From positions 1 to 64,000 of the forward strand of contig JADCHQ010000035.1 of NCBI GenBank assembly GCA_020248405.1: DNA of 64,000 nucleotides, in the 5' to 3' direction. This DNA is from Rhodocyclaceae bacterium (GTDB lineage Bacteria; Pseudomonadota; Gammaproteobacteria; Burkholderiales; Ga0077523). The translations under genes were made by a program, and so were the position numbers. Shown in pieces: positions 1 to 16,647 of this stretch. Every line of letters begins with the position of its first letter. Positions within the stretch are counted from its first letter, which is position 1. The notes under the pieces are model-generated. The model was not told the origin of the DNA. It saw only the letters and a list, made by a program, of their open reading frames with translations, and did no database searches.

Positions 1-5567
<5,567 letters not shown>

Positions 5568-5693
5568 GGGCACGCGCAGGATTGGGGACTGCAGGGCCGG
5601 CGCGGGGGAGTCCCGCTGTCGCCGGCAAGGCAACGGATTCTACGCGCAGCGGACGTGCAATCCCGGCGTCATGCGCCGCCGGGTCACTCCGGG

Positions 5694-7676
5694 TCACTCT
5701 CTCTTTGAAGCAGGCGGGTCGGCGGGGATTTCTCCGCGCGCGCCCGCCCGCAACCGCCTTCCCCGGGTCCACAGCTCCCGGAAAGCCTGGTACCCCAGCA
5801 CTGGCCGGTCGGACCGGTAGTTGTCCTCGAGATCGACGATGACGCAGCTTGCCGTGCCGCCAAAACCGGGTCCGCGCAGCCCGCGCCCCACCATCTGCTC
5901 GTAGAGCACCTGGCTCACGGTGGGGCGCGCCATCACCACGTGCGTCACGCGCGGTGCGTCGAAGCCCGTGGTGAGCACCTCGCAGTTGCACAGCACCTGC
6001 AGGGCGCCTTCGCGGAACTCGGTGATCAGTCGCCTGCGCGTGACGTCGCGCGTGCCGCCGCTTACAAAGGCCGCCGCGATGCCGCGCGAGCGCAGCAGGA
6101 AGGCCATGCACTCGGCGTCGAGCACGCTGGGGCCGAAGTAGATGATGCGGTGGCCCGGGTTGGCGCACAGCGGCGCCACGGCTTCGAGCACCGTCATGCG
6201 GCGATCGGGATTGTCGGCGCGGATGCGCAGGGTGTGGTCGACCTTTTCCACGTCGTCCTCGGTGAGACGGTCGGAGGGCAGCGGTGGCGCGCGCAGGTGG
6301 GTGCGCGTGCGGATCGTCTCCCACGCGGGTCGGGCCAGGAAGCCTTTGTCCTGCAGCGCCGCGCGCGCGTCCTCGCCGAGGGTGCGCAGCGGCTCGACGA
6401 TGGTGCCGAACAGTGCGCGCAGCGAACGGGTGCCCGCGTCGGGGTCGCGGGCGTCGTACTCTGCGCGAAACGGCGTGGCGGTGAGCCCCACCACGCGGAC
6501 CTCGGCCCTGGCTGAGGCGAAGGCGTCGATGATGCGGCGGTACGAGGCGGCCCCTGCCCGATGCGCCTCGTCCACCACCAGCACCACGCAAGCCCGCTGC
6601 AGCTTCTGCAGGGTCTCGAAGCCGTGCTCCACGCGGTTGTCCATGAGATTGAGCACGCGCTGCGGCGTGGACACGAACACCGCGCAGCGGGCGGCCATGG
6701 TCTCGATGGTGTCGCGGTGGCGCACCAGGTCCTGGGTGTAGCGCCCCCAAAAGCGGAACAGCAGCAGCGGCGCCACGTTAACCGACGACTGCCACACCTG
6801 GCGGAAGCACTGGTAGGCCTGCTCGCACAGCTCCTCGGTGTGCGCGAGCCACACCACCGCGGAGCCGTCGCCCGTCTCGTTCCAGTGTGCGGTGAGGAAG
6901 TCGCGCAGCGTGTCCACGGCGGTACGCGTCTTTCCCGCCCCCGTGGGCAGCGTGACGATGCAGCGCCCGCTCGGTTGCGCGAGCTGCTTCATCAGTCCGG
7001 CCTGCACCTCGAGCTGGAAGGGCTGCAGCGGGGGCAGTTCCACGCGCCCCTCCAGGTACTCGAAGTCCTGGGGAGAGTCGTCGGCAGGGATGCCGGCCAG
7101 CTCGCGCGGGAAGCCGGCCGCGTGCACAAAGGCGATGGCGGCGTCCTTGCCGGGCGTCCAGCGTCGCGGGCTTTCCGCATGCGCCCGTGACGCCACCTCC
7201 TGGCGGACGTCACGGTCACGGAACAGGTCGATGCCACGGGCGATGAGCAGCGCGGCGGCCAGTTCGCGCTTGGTGCCCCGCCGGTCCTCGCCGGTGGCCT
7301 TCATGCGCACCCGCCGCAGGGTGTAAACCAGGTCGCCGAGCAGATCCTCGAGCGCCTTGTGGGAAAGCAGGCCGGCGAGCCGCTCTACGGCCTGCAGTTC
7401 CCAGGTGGTGCGGAACAGGCCGTCCACCGAACCGGGTTCGTCCGGCGGCAGGGGGCGTCGCGCGATGCGGGCACGGAAACCGCCGACGCCCGGCATGCCC
7501 TCGAGCAGCCGTTCAGTGTCGAGCGCGGACTTGAGCGCGAAGTAGGTCTCGTCGTCGAGCTCCCAGACGCGCTGGATCTCCTCCCGGCGCAATTCGCCCC
7601 GGGAGAGGATCACGTTGACCACGTCCTGACGGAGGCTGAGTTCGCCTGGGCGGGTGGTGGCGGGCTGTTCGGGCAT
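5694..7676 (-). CDS. SF2 DEAD/DEAH-box helicase, ResIII-like
   Basis: 660 residues. The N-terminal 90 residues look like a winged helix (LSLRQDVVNVILSRGELRRE). The helicase core follows: Walker A TLPTGAGKT near residue 243, DEAH at 369-372, motif III GLTATPFR near 405, and C-terminal motifs TTGFDAPRVTH and QMVGRGLRGPG (motif VI). This order fits the superfamily 2 group related to the restriction subunit of type I/III systems and to phage UvsW-like helicases. No methylase or specificity gene lies nearby, so a restriction role is unsupported; a stand-alone DNA-repair or DNA-remodelling ATPase is more likely. It sits 126 bp upstream of uvrA on the same strand, which allows co-transcription with a repair gene. 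The exact substrate is unknown. Confidence 0.85.
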   Translation of the reverse strand: MPEQPATTRPGELSLRQDVVNVILSRGELRREEIQRVWELDDETYFALKSALDTERLLEGMPGVGGFRARIARRPLPPDEPGSVDGLFRTTWELQAVERLAGLLSHKALEDLLGDLVYTLRRVRMKATGEDRRGTKRELAAALLIARGIDLFRDRDVRQEVASRAHAESPRRWTPGKDAAIAFVHAAGFPRELAGIPADDSPQDFEYLEGRVELPPLQPFQLEVQAGLMKQLAQPSGRCIVTLPTGAGKTRTAVDTLRDFLTAHWNETGDGSAVVWLAHTEELCEQAYQCFRQVWQSSVNVAPLLLFRFWGRYTQDLVRHRDTIETMAARCAVFVSTPQRVLNLMDNRVEHGFETLQKLQRACVVLVVDEAHRAGAASYRRIIDAFASARAEVRVVGLTATPFRAEYDARDPDAGTRSLRALFGTIVEPLRTLGEDARAALQDKGFLARPAWETIRTRTHLRAPPLPSDRLTEDDVEKVDHTLRIRADNPDRRMTVLEAVAPLCANPGHRIIYFGPSVLDAECMAFLLRSRGIAAAFVSGGTRDVTRRRLITEFREGALQVLCNCEVLTTGFDAPRVTHVVMARPTVSQVLYEQMVGRGLRGPGFGGTASCVIVDLEDNYRSDRPVLGYQAFRELWTRGRRLRAGARGEIPADPPASKRE

Positions 7677-7832
7677 CGGCGGGCGGGCTGGAGGTTCGTG
7701 TCCGGGCCTCCAAGCCTACAGGGCCGGCGCCGATCGGGGAACGCGCCGCGCGGCCGCATCCCATGCCGCCGGTCACCGCGGGGCCCGGCTCCGTACAATC
7801 GCGCATCGCGTCATTCGAACCCGGAGACCTTC

Positions 7833-8321
7833 ATGACCGTCCGCGTCCACGACTTCCCCGCCACCAGCCTCGACGGCAAGCCGATGCCACTGTCGGCCTG
7901 GGCAGGCCAGCCGCTGCTGATCGTCAACGTGGCGAGCCAGTGCGGCTACACCCCTCAGTACGCGGGGCTGGAGCAGCTCTGGAAGGACTACGGGCCGCGC
8001 GGACTGGTGGTGATCGGTTTCCCGTGCAACCAGTTCGGTGGTCAGGAACCCGGCGGCGCGGAGCAGATCGCCGCCTTCTGCCAGCGCAATTACGGGGTGA
8101 GCTTTCCACTGTCCGCGAAGGTCGAGGTGAACGGCCCGGGCGCCGCCCCGCTCTTCGTGCACCTCAAGGCGGCCGCGCCGGCGGCCGACGGCAGGGCCGA
8201 CATTCCGTGGAATTTCGCCAAGTTCCTGGTGAGCGCCGATGGTGCGCAGGTGCAGCGTTTCGCGCCCGGCGCCACGCCGGACAGCCTGCGCCCGCGTATC
8301 GAGGCGCTGCTGCCGGCTTGA
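7833..8321 (+). CDS. Glutathione peroxidase family protein
   Basis: 162 residues, the usual length of bacterial thiol peroxidases of the GPx family. They reduce hydrogen peroxide and organic hydroperoxides, commonly with thioredoxin rather than glutathione. The redox cysteine is C37 in NVASQCGYTPQY (cysteine, not selenocysteine). The conserved glutamine and tryptophan of the catalytic tetrad are seen in CNQFGGQEPG and DIPWNFAKF. No signal peptide, so cytoplasmic. The ATG follows GGAGACCTTC at 7823-7832. The frame is open further upstream, but that part has no family similarity. The gene is divergent from the helicase and ends 37 bp before the decarboxylase. Confidence 0.92.
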   Translation: MTVRVHDFPATSLDGKPMPLSAWAGQPLLIVNVASQCGYTPQYAGLEQLWKDYGPRGLVVIGFPCNQFGGQEPGGAEQIAAFCQRNYGVSFPLSAKVEVNGPGAAPLFVHLKAAAPAADGRADIPWNFAKFLVSADGAQVQRFAPGATPDSLRPRIEALLPA

Positions 8322-8358
8322 GCGCCGCGCAGCGCTCGTGAACCCGCCCGGCGATCCG

Positions 8359-9951
8359 ATGCAGGCCCCCTTCACCGTTCGCGAAGCCGTCCACGCGTTC
8401 CTGCGCGACACCGGCATGACCACGGTGTTCGGCAACCCCGGGTCCACCGAGATGAAGTTCTTCCGCCACTGGCCGCGGGAGTTCCGCTATGTGCTGGCGC
8501 TGCAGGAGTCGGTGGTGGTGGCCATGGCCGATGGCTATGCCCAGGCCACAGGCCGGCCTGCCTTCGTGAACCTGCACTCCGCCGCCGGGGTGGGGCACGC
8601 GGCCGGCAGCATTTTCACCGCCTGGCGCAACCAGGTGCCGCTGGTGATCACGGCGGGGCAGCAGACGCGGGCGCTGTTCGGTGCCGAGCCCTACCTGTTT
8701 GCCACTGAAGCGGCGAGTTTTCCGCGGCCCTATGTGAAGTCGAGCGAGGAACCCGCCAGCGCGGCGGATGTGCCGGCGGCCATCGCCCGGGCCTGGCAGC
8801 TTGCGCGGCAGCGGCCCTGCGGCCCGGTGTTCGTGTCTATTCCCGAGGATGACTGGGACCGCGAGGCCGACCCCGTGCCGCCCCGCCACGTGACGGCGGG
8901 CGTGGCGCCCGACCCGGCGGCGCTGGCGGAACTGGCCGCGGCCCTGGCCGCTGCCCGCGCGCCGGTGCTGGTGCTGGGCGCGGCGGTGGACCAGGACGGC
9001 GGCTGGGACGCGGCGGTGGCCCTGGCCGAGCAACTGGAGGCGCCGGTGTGGTCAAGTCCCATGTCGGGTCGTGCCAGCTTCCCGGAGGATCACCGGCTGT
9101 TCGCCGGTCACCTGCCGCCGGTACGCGCTAAGCTGGCTGCGCGGCTGGCCGGGCACGATCTGGTGCTGGTGATCGGCGCGCCTGTGTTCACCTACCACGT
9201 GCACACCGAGGGTGCGGTGCTGCCGCCGGGCGCATCGCTGTGGCTGTTGACCGACGACGAGCACGCCGCCGCCCGCGCCCTGGCGGGCCGGGCGCTGCGC
9301 TGTTCGGCGCGCGCCGGCATCGAGGCGCTGCGGGCGTCGCTGCCGGTGTTGCAGCGCCCGCCCGGGCGGGGCCGCGTGCCGGCCCCGGCGCCGCTGGTGG
9401 AAGAGCGTCCCAACGGCGCGGTACTCATGGCGGCGTTGCGGCGCACCCTGCCGCCCGGGGCGTTGGTCGTGGAAGAGGCGCCTACGCACCGCGGTGTGTT
9501 GCGCGAGCACTTTCCCATCACGCGCAGCGGCGGATTTTTCGCCGCCGCCAGCGGTGGCCTGGGCTGGGCGCTGCCGGCCGCCGTGGGCGTGGCGCTGGGC
9601 AGCCCGGGCGCGCCGGTGCTGTGCCTGTGCGGCGACGGATCGAGCCTCTATTCCATTCAGGCGCTGTGGAGTGCGGCGCAGCTGCGCCTGCCCATCGTGT
9701 TCGTGATTTTCGACAACGGCGGCTACGGGGCGCTGAAATCCTTCGGTGCCATGCTGGGCATTCCCAGCGCGCCGGGCAACGACATCGGCGGCGTGGACTT
9801 CGTGCGGCTGGCCCAGAGCTTTGGCTGCGAGGCGGTGCGGGTGGATCGCAGCGTGGAGCTGGAACCCGTGCTGCGCGCGGCATGGATGCGCCGGGAAGGT
9901 CCGAAGCTGGTGCAGGTGGTGCTGGACGAGGGCGTCGAGAAGCTCTACTGA
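8359..9951 (+). CDS. mdlC: Benzoylformate decarboxylase (ThDP-dependent)
   Basis: 530 residues, close to the 528 of the Pseudomonas putida enzyme, which decarboxylates benzoylformate to benzaldehyde in the mandelate pathway. Active-site residues of the family are present with a constant +3 offset: S29 in GNPGSTEM, E50 in ALQESVVV and H73 in NLHSAAGVGH. APVFTYH carries the second histidine (H281 equivalent). The ThDP/Mg motif GDGSSLYSIQALW with DNGGYGAL is complete. This histidine/serine set separates it from acetolactate synthase and oxalyl-CoA decarboxylase. No mandelate dehydrogenase is adjacent, but a mandelate-racemase homologue and an FAD-linked 2-hydroxyacid dehydrogenase lie 38-40 kb away. 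An in-frame GTG at 8338 is an alternative start; neither start has a strong ribosome-binding site. Confidence 0.9.
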   Translation: MQAPFTVREAVHAFLRDTGMTTVFGNPGSTEMKFFRHWPREFRYVLALQESVVVAMADGYAQATGRPAFVNLHSAAGVGHAAGSIFTAWRNQVPLVITAGQQTRALFGAEPYLFATEAASFPRPYVKSSEEPASAADVPAAIARAWQLARQRPCGPVFVSIPEDDWDREADPVPPRHVTAGVAPDPAALAELAAALAAARAPVLVLGAAVDQDGGWDAAVALAEQLEAPVWSSPMSGRASFPEDHRLFAGHLPPVRAKLAARLAGHDLVLVIGAPVFTYHVHTEGAVLPPGASLWLLTDDEHAAARALAGRALRCSARAGIEALRASLPVLQRPPGRGRVPAPAPLVEERPNGAVLMAALRRTLPPGALVVEEAPTHRGVLREHFPITRSGGFFAAASGGLGWALPAAVGVALGSPGAPVLCLCGDGSSLYSIQALWSAAQLRLPIVFVIFDNGGYGALKSFGAMLGIPSAPGNDIGGVDFVRLAQSFGCEAVRVDRSVELEPVLRAAWMRREGPKLVQVVLDEGVEKLY

Positions 9952-9980
9952 CGATGGACCCGTCCAGCACCCTTGGGAAA

Positions 9981-10001
9981 GCCCCCTCGTGGCGAGGGGG
10001 C
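9981..10001. terminator. Hairpin between convergent genes
   Basis: Perfect 9-bp stem GCCCCCTCG/CGAGGGGGC with a 3-nt loop, lying between the end of mdlC and the end of the sulfatase gene. Read on the minus strand it is followed by TTT, so it can serve as a bidirectional terminator. Confidence 0.65.
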
Positions 10002-10006
10002 GGGGC

Positions 10007-11560
10007 TCACTGCCGCGAGCTGGACATCACCGCTTCCATGACGCGGTCGAGGTTGAAGCTGCCGGGCTTCTGCCGCGGCGGGAACTCGCGGAAGCTCTGC
10101 AGCCAGCGGGCCACGTAGGCGCCGGCCGGCGCGATGGCGAACATGCGGTCCAGGTACCAGCGCTGGTAGCCCATGGCGTTTTCCTGTTCGGCGCGCTCGA
10201 AGGGGTCGGCGCGCAGGTCGGTGAGCTTGGGCGCGCGCAGCGGCGTGAAGGGCCGCTGCCAGACCTTCAGGCCCTCGTGCTCCTGTCGCAGGAAGGTGAC
10301 CTTCCACTGGTCGTAGTGCAGGGCCGCCACCTGGCCGTCGTCGGTCCAGTAGATGAATTCGCGGCGCGGCCACGGCGCCTCGCCCCGCAACGCCGGCCCG
10401 AGATCGTAGCCGTCCAGGTGAACCTTGTAGTTGCGCTGGCCGATGCGCTTGCTGGACTTGAGCTGCTCCGCGATGCCGGTGGCGCCCGCCGCGGTGGCCA
10501 GGGTGACCAGCATGTCCTCGTGGGCGCCCACGTCGTTGATCACCGTGCCGGGGCGGATCACGCCCGGCCAGCGGATCATGGCGGGCACGCGATAGCCGCC
10601 CTCCCACTGGGTGTTCTTCTCGCCGCGGAACATGGTGGTGCCGCCGTCGGGCCAGGTGAAGGTCTCGGCGCCGTTGTCGGTGGAATACATGAAGATGGTG
10701 TTTTCCGCCAGGCCGAGGGCCTCGAGCTTGTCGAGGATGCGGCCCACGTGGGCGTCGTGCTCCACCATGCCGTCGGCGTAGATGCCGCGGCCGGTGCGGC
10801 CGGCCGACTCGGGCTTCAGGTGGGTGAAGATGTGCATCCGGGTGGAGTTCCACCAGATGAAGAACGGCTTGCTGGCACGCTGCGCCTCCTCCATGAACGC
10901 GAGGGTGCGGTCGGTGACCTCGTCGTCCACGGTCTCCATGCGCTTGCGGGTGAGGGGGCCGGCGTCGGTGATGCGGCCGTCGGCGAAGCTGTGGATCACG
11001 CCGCGCGGGCCGAAGCGCTTGCGGAAGGCGGGGTCCTTGGGATAGTCGGGGTTCTCGGGCTCTTCCTCGGCGTTGAGGTGGTAGAGGTTGCCGAAGAACT
11101 CGTCGAAGCAGTGGGCGGTGGGCAGCATGTCGTCACGGTCGCCCAGGTGGTTCTTGCCGAACTGGCCGGTGACGTAGCCCTGCGCCTTGAGGATGGTGGC
11201 GACGGTGGGATCTTCCTTCTTCATCCCCTCGGGGGCGCCTGGCAGGCCCACCTTGGTGAGGCCGCTGCGGATGGGCGACTGGCCGGTGATGAAGGCGGCC
11301 CGGCCGGCCGTGCAACTCTGCTGACCGTACCAGTCGGTGAACAGCGCGCCTTCCTTGGCCACGCGATCGATGTTGGGGGTGCGGTAGCCCATCATGCCCA
11401 TGTTGTAGGCGCTGAAGTTGAACTGGCCGATGTCATCGCCCCAGATCACGAGGATGTTGGGCCGCTTGGCAGTCTGTGCGCGGGCGAGGGCGCCGAAGCA
11501 CAGGAATGCAGCCCCGATCAGCGCCAGGCATGCGCGCTGCAGGGCCTGGTATTTGTTCAT
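10007..11560 (-). CDS. Secreted arylsulfatase (type I, formylglycine-dependent)
   Basis: 517 residues with a Sec signal peptide (cleavage after GALARAQ, about residue 29), so exported. The sulfatase nucleophile motif is C83-T-A-G-R87, where the cysteine becomes formylglycine. The metal-binding aspartates are D42/D43 in VIWGDDIG, and STDNGAETFTWPDGG supplies the second metal half-site. FGKNHLGD is the conserved lysine/histidine stretch. The enzyme hydrolyses sulfate esters; the substrate cannot be inferred. No formylglycine-generating enzyme is in the window, so maturation depends on a gene elsewhere. The ATG is preceded on the minus strand by AAGGGGGATATCGTTC. It may follow recQ in one transcript (81-bp gap). 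Confidence 0.9.
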   Translation of the reverse strand: MNKYQALQRACLALIGAAFLCFGALARAQTAKRPNILVIWGDDIGQFNFSAYNMGMMGYRTPNIDRVAKEGALFTDWYGQQSCTAGRAAFITGQSPIRSGLTKVGLPGAPEGMKKEDPTVATILKAQGYVTGQFGKNHLGDRDDMLPTAHCFDEFFGNLYHLNAEEEPENPDYPKDPAFRKRFGPRGVIHSFADGRITDAGPLTRKRMETVDDEVTDRTLAFMEEAQRASKPFFIWWNSTRMHIFTHLKPESAGRTGRGIYADGMVEHDAHVGRILDKLEALGLAENTIFMYSTDNGAETFTWPDGGTTMFRGEKNTQWEGGYRVPAMIRWPGVIRPGTVINDVGAHEDMLVTLATAAGATGIAEQLKSSKRIGQRNYKVHLDGYDLGPALRGEAPWPRREFIYWTDDGQVAALHYDQWKVTFLRQEHEGLKVWQRPFTPLRAPKLTDLRADPFERAEQENAMGYQRWYLDRMFAIAPAGAYVARWLQSFREFPPRQKPGSFNLDRVMEAVMSSSRQ

Positions 11561-11641
11561 GAACGATATCCCCCTTCTTCTGATGTAACGTCGAGTTGAC
11601 GCTGGAGCCGGTGTAGTCCCAACCCCGGGGGACGAGGTGGA

Positions 11642-13543
<1,902 letters not shown>

Positions 13544-13613
13544 AGGGCGAGTGTGCCCGAGGACGAACCCGGGCGGCGAGCTCCGGCATGCTCCGGGGGT
13601 GAGGAAAAAGGAC

Positions 13614-13641
13614 TGGACAGGCGGGGTTTTTTAGATATAGT
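13614..13641 (+). promoter_or_regulatory. Sigma-70-like promoter of rhlE
   Basis: A TGGACA -35 hexamer (13614-13619, 5 of 6 consensus), a 16-bp spacer and a TATAGT -10 hexamer (13636-13641, 5 of 6) sit in an AT-rich patch in otherwise very GC-rich DNA. Transcription would begin near 13648, giving a leader of about 145 nt before the proposed rhlE start. Confidence 0.6.
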
Positions 13642-13754
13642 TCGGGGTGTTGGTCTGCCAGCCGCCTCATCCGGTTTGCGGCATACAGATCCCGGTCGAG
13701 GCCTTTCTGGCCCGCCGTCTCTCCAATCCTGCTGGTGCATCTGCCTGAACCGGT

Positions 13755-13790
13755 CCACGGTTTTCCGTGGCAGGCCGATCGCAGGAGAAA
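13755..13790 (+). promoter_or_regulatory. rhlE leader hairpin and ribosome-binding site
   Basis: A perfect hairpin CCACGG-TTTT-CCGTGG (13755-13770) is followed 12 nt later by the Shine-Dalgarno AGGAG (13783-13787), 6 nt before TTG 13794. The upstream in-frame GTG (13767) is buried in the hairpin and has no ribosome-binding site, which favours the TTG start. Confidence 0.5.
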
Positions 13791-13793
13791 CGC

Positions 13794-15566
13794 TTGTCAC
13801 AGTCGTTCGAAGGTCTCGGGCTGCGCGCGGAGCTTTGCCGCGCGGTCTCCGAAGAGGGTTACACCAGTCCCACGCCCATCCAGGCGGAAGCCATTCCGCC
13901 CATCCTCGAAGGGCGCGATGTGCGCGCCGCGGCCCAGACGGGCACCGGCAAGACGGCGGGGTTTGCCTTGCCGCTGTTGCAGCGTTTGGCGGCCGCCGGT
14001 GAATGCGCCGGTCCCAGGCCCCTGCGTGCGCTGGTGCTCACGCCCACCCGCGAGCTGGCGCTCCAGGTGCAGGAGAGCATCACCGTCTACGGCCGCCACC
14101 TGCCGCTCGCGTCCACGCTGGTGTTTGGCGGTGTGGCCATGGGGCCCCAGGTGGATGCGCTGGCAAGGGGCGCGGACATCCTCGTGGCCACGCCCGGCCG
14201 GCTCCTGGATCATGTGGCCGAGAAGACCTTGGACCTGGGATCCGTGGAAATTCTGGTGCTGGACGAGGCCGACCGGATGCTGGACATGGGCTTCATCCAT
14301 GACATTCGCAAGGTGCTGGCGCTGCTGCCGGCGCGTCGCCAGAACCTGTTGTTCTCGGCCACCTTCCCGCCCGAGATCGTGGAGCTGGCCGGTGCGCTGC
14401 TGCACGAGCCGGTGGCCGTGCAGGTGGCCCGTCCCAACGCGGACGCCGAGCTGGTGGCCCAGAAGGTGCACCCCGTGGATCCGGCGCGCAAGCGCGAACT
14501 GCTCTGCCAGCTGGTTCGCGAGGGCGACTGGCAACAGGTTCTGGTGTTTACCCGCACCAAACACGGCGCCAATCGCTTGGCCATGCAACTGTCAAAACAG
14601 GGCATCACCGCCGATGCCATCCACGGTAACCGCAGCCAGCCGCAGCGCCTGCGCGCCCTCAAGAATTTCAAGGACGGTGTGATCCGCGTGCTGGTTGCCA
14701 CAGATATCGCCGCCCGAGGCATCGACATCGAGGAGTTGCCCCACGTGGTCAACTACGACCTGCCGCGGGTACCCGAAGATTACGTGCACCGAATCGGCCG
14801 CACCGGGCGGGCCGGCAGCGCCGGCGAGGCCGTTTCGTTGGTCACGCCCGAGGACGAACCGCTCCTGGCGGACATCGAGAAGTTGCTGCAGAAAAACATC
14901 GAGCGCGTCGCGATGGCGGGCTTCGAACCCGGCAGTGGCACTCCGGAGGGGGCTGCGGCCCCGGTGCCGCGCCGGCCCGAGTCGCCGCGGCGCGAGCGCG
15001 AACAGCGGCCGCCGCGCTTCCAGGGCGAGGGTTCTCCAGCTCAGTCGCGCGAGGAGCGCCAGCCCGCGGAGGCACGGTCCGAACGGCCGCCGCGCCCCCA
15101 GGGCGAAGGCCAGCCGGCTTCGGCACGAGAGGAGCGCCAGCCCCTCGATCCCCGCGCCGAGCGTCCTCCGCGCCAGCAGCGCCGCGGTCTTCCCTCGCTG
15201 CTTCGCGGGCCCGTGGATGAGCGTGTGCTTCAGTCGCGCGGCAACGTGGCGCTCCCTGGCGAAGATCGCTGGAGCGATGTCACAGCGCTGGACGAAGAGG
15301 ATGACGACGACCATCGCCAACCGCTGTCCAACGAGTCGTCGCTGTTCCCCTCTTCGGGCCGGGTGTTCGGCGAGCCGCGGGTGCGCAGCGGCGGTCGCCA
15401 GGGCGGCGGCGGAGGCGGCGGCAACGTCAATGGCAATCGCGCGCCGCGGCCCGAGGGTCAGAAAAAACGTGGCGGCGGCAAGCCCGGCGGCGGCGGGCAG
15501 CGGCGCCGTGGCAAGGGAGCCGGGCAGTCGCAGCCCGCGCCCGGCCACCCGCGGCGAGCGGACTGA
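13794..15566 (+). CDS. rhlE: DEAD-box ATP-dependent RNA helicase, RhlE type
   Basis: 590 residues from the TTG start; RhlE helicases remodel rRNA precursors and decay substrates, often under cold or stress. All DEAD-box motifs are present in order: GYTSPTPIQ (Q), AQTGTGKT (I), PTRELALQ (Ia), DEAD, SAT, RGID and [10 protein letters not shown] (VI). After about residue 380 the protein becomes a long disordered basic tail. It contains 26-residue repeats (ERPPR.QGEG.PA..REERQP), an acidic patch DEEDDDD and a final Gly/Arg-rich stretch ending [10 protein letters not shown], typical of RNA-binding tails of this family. TTG 13794 was chosen because of AGGAG at 13783-13787; GTG 13767 is an alternative adding nine residues. 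Confidence 0.93.
   Translation: MSQSFEGLGLRAELCRAVSEEGYTSPTPIQAEAIPPILEGRDVRAAAQTGTGKTAGFALPLLQRLAAAGECAGPRPLRALVLTPTRELALQVQESITVYGRHLPLASTLVFGGVAMGPQVDALARGADILVATPGRLLDHVAEKTLDLGSVEILVLDEADRMLDMGFIHDIRKVLALLPARRQNLLFSATFPPEIVELAGALLHEPVAVQVARPNADAELVAQKVHPVDPARKRELLCQLVREGDWQQVLVFTRTKHGANRLAMQLSKQGITADAIHGNRSQPQRLRALKNFKDGVIRVLVATDIAARGIDIEELPHVVNYDLPRVPEDYVHRIGRTGRAGSAGEAVSLVTPEDEPLLADIEKLLQKNIERVAMAGFEPGSGTPEGAAAPVPRRPESPRREREQRPPRFQGEGSPAQSREERQPAEARSERPPRPQGEGQPASAREERQPLDPRAERPPRQQRRGLPSLLRGPVDERVLQSRGNVALPGEDRWSDVTALDEEDDDDHRQPLSNESSLFPSSGRVFGEPRVRSGGRQGGGGGGGNVNGNRAPRPEGQKKRGGGKPGGGGQRRRGKGAGQSQPAPGHPRRAD
15000..15176 (+). repeat. 78-bp in-frame tandem repeats in the rhlE tail
   Basis: Two full copies and a partial third copy with an exact 78-bp (26-codon) period; the anchor CGGCCGCCGCGC recurs at 15006 and 15084, and a diverged copy at 15162. 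The repeats encode ERPPRxQGEGxPAxxREERQ. Because the period is a multiple of three, copy-number change would only lengthen or shorten the tail. Confidence 0.8.
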
Positions 15567-15596
15567 AGGGGCAGCAGCGCGGCCGCAACGCCGCGC

Positions 15597-15623
15597 CCGG
15601 GGCGGGCACATGCATTGCCCCGG
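15597..15623. terminator. Hairpin between convergent rhlE and regulator gene
   Basis: 7-bp stem CCGGGGC/GCCCCGG with a 13-nt loop between two converging genes; no T-run, so only a tentative terminator. Confidence 0.35.
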
Positions 15624-15674
15624 CTGTTGCTTCCTGCGCCCGGGCCGCCGATCACCCGCAGCGCTGCGCGGACG

Positions 15675-16466
15675 TCAACGCAACGCCGTTTTCGGCGCTG
15701 CGGCCGAGGCGGCTCTGGCGTTTGGTTGTGGTGGCTTGCGGCGCAGCGCGCGGAACTCGTCCAGCTCCCAGGGCCGGATGGCCAATAGCAGCGTGGTGCT
15801 GCGCCGCTCGCCCAGGGGCATGTGCTTGGATTCCTCGTGCAGTTCGGTGAACTCGTTGGCCACGCGCTTGAGCCGCTGCACCAGCTGCGCCTGGGTGGCT
15901 GGCGTCAGCGTCGCGTTGGACAGCAGCATGATTTCGTTGTCTCCGTCGAAATGGGCGCGAAAGAACTCGTTCTGGGCGCGTGCCTTGAAGTACTGCTGTA
16001 TCGGACCGTTGGGGTGCCACGAGAAGGTGCGGCTCACCTTGAGGCGGATGCGGTTCTCTGGTAGCAGTTCGAGGAAATCGATCTTCTCCAGCTTCAGCAG
16101 CAGCTTGATCACCTCGGCCTTGGTCAGGTCGTAGACGGCGACCATGTCGTCCGCCGACAGGTGATTGAGCGCGCACACGGCCACCAGCAACAGGCGCACG
16201 TCGGCCATGATCACCCGCTCCTGGGACAGTTCCAGCTGGGAGACCATGTCCTTGCCGCGATCGGTTTCGCGCACCAGTTCCACCATCCGGATTCCTGCCA
16301 CCTGGCAGATTTGCTCGAAGCGCTCCAGGGTGAGGCCGCCCCGTGACAGCAGCCGTTTCACGCTCGCTTCGCTGAGGTCGAGGCGGCGCGCCACTTCGGC
16401 GTAGGTGATGCGTTTCGCCCGCAACGCGCGCTTGAGCGCGTCCATGAGCGCAGTGGTTTCGATCAT
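15675..16466 (-). CDS. XRE-type HTH transcriptional regulator
   Basis: 263 residues. The N-terminal 65 residues form a Cro/C1-type helix-turn-helix (ITYAEVARRLDLSEASVKRLLSR, then GLTLERFEQICQVAGI). The remainder is an all-helical domain with a second putative winged region (LTKAEVIKLLLKLEKIDFLELLPENRIRLKV). This architecture is common in proteobacteria, but its ligand is unknown to me. The ATG has a good AAGGGGAAG site upstream. No obvious target gene is in the same transcript; the rhlE gene converges on it. Confidence 0.85.
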   Translation of the reverse strand: MIETTALMDALKRALRAKRITYAEVARRLDLSEASVKRLLSRGGLTLERFEQICQVAGIRMVELVRETDRGKDMVSQLELSQERVIMADVRLLLVAVCALNHLSADDMVAVYDLTKAEVIKLLLKLEKIDFLELLPENRIRLKVSRTFSWHPNGPIQQYFKARAQNEFFRAHFDGDNEIMLLSNATLTPATQAQLVQRLKRVANEFTELHEESKHMPLGERRSTTLLLAIRPWELDEFRALRRKPPQPNARAASAAAPKTALR

Positions 16467-16647
16467 GGCTTCCCCTTGAACTCTCGTGGACGCAACCGTG
16501 CGTCACCTCGTGCCCGGTCGCATGTTGCGATACCAGCCGGGGAGGTGGCAACTACCCGGCCGTTGCGGCGGCGGCCCAGACCGCCAGCAGCGCAGCATAC
16601 GGGTGTGCGCACGTCGCGCCCATCCGCGAACCACAAGGGAGGACATC

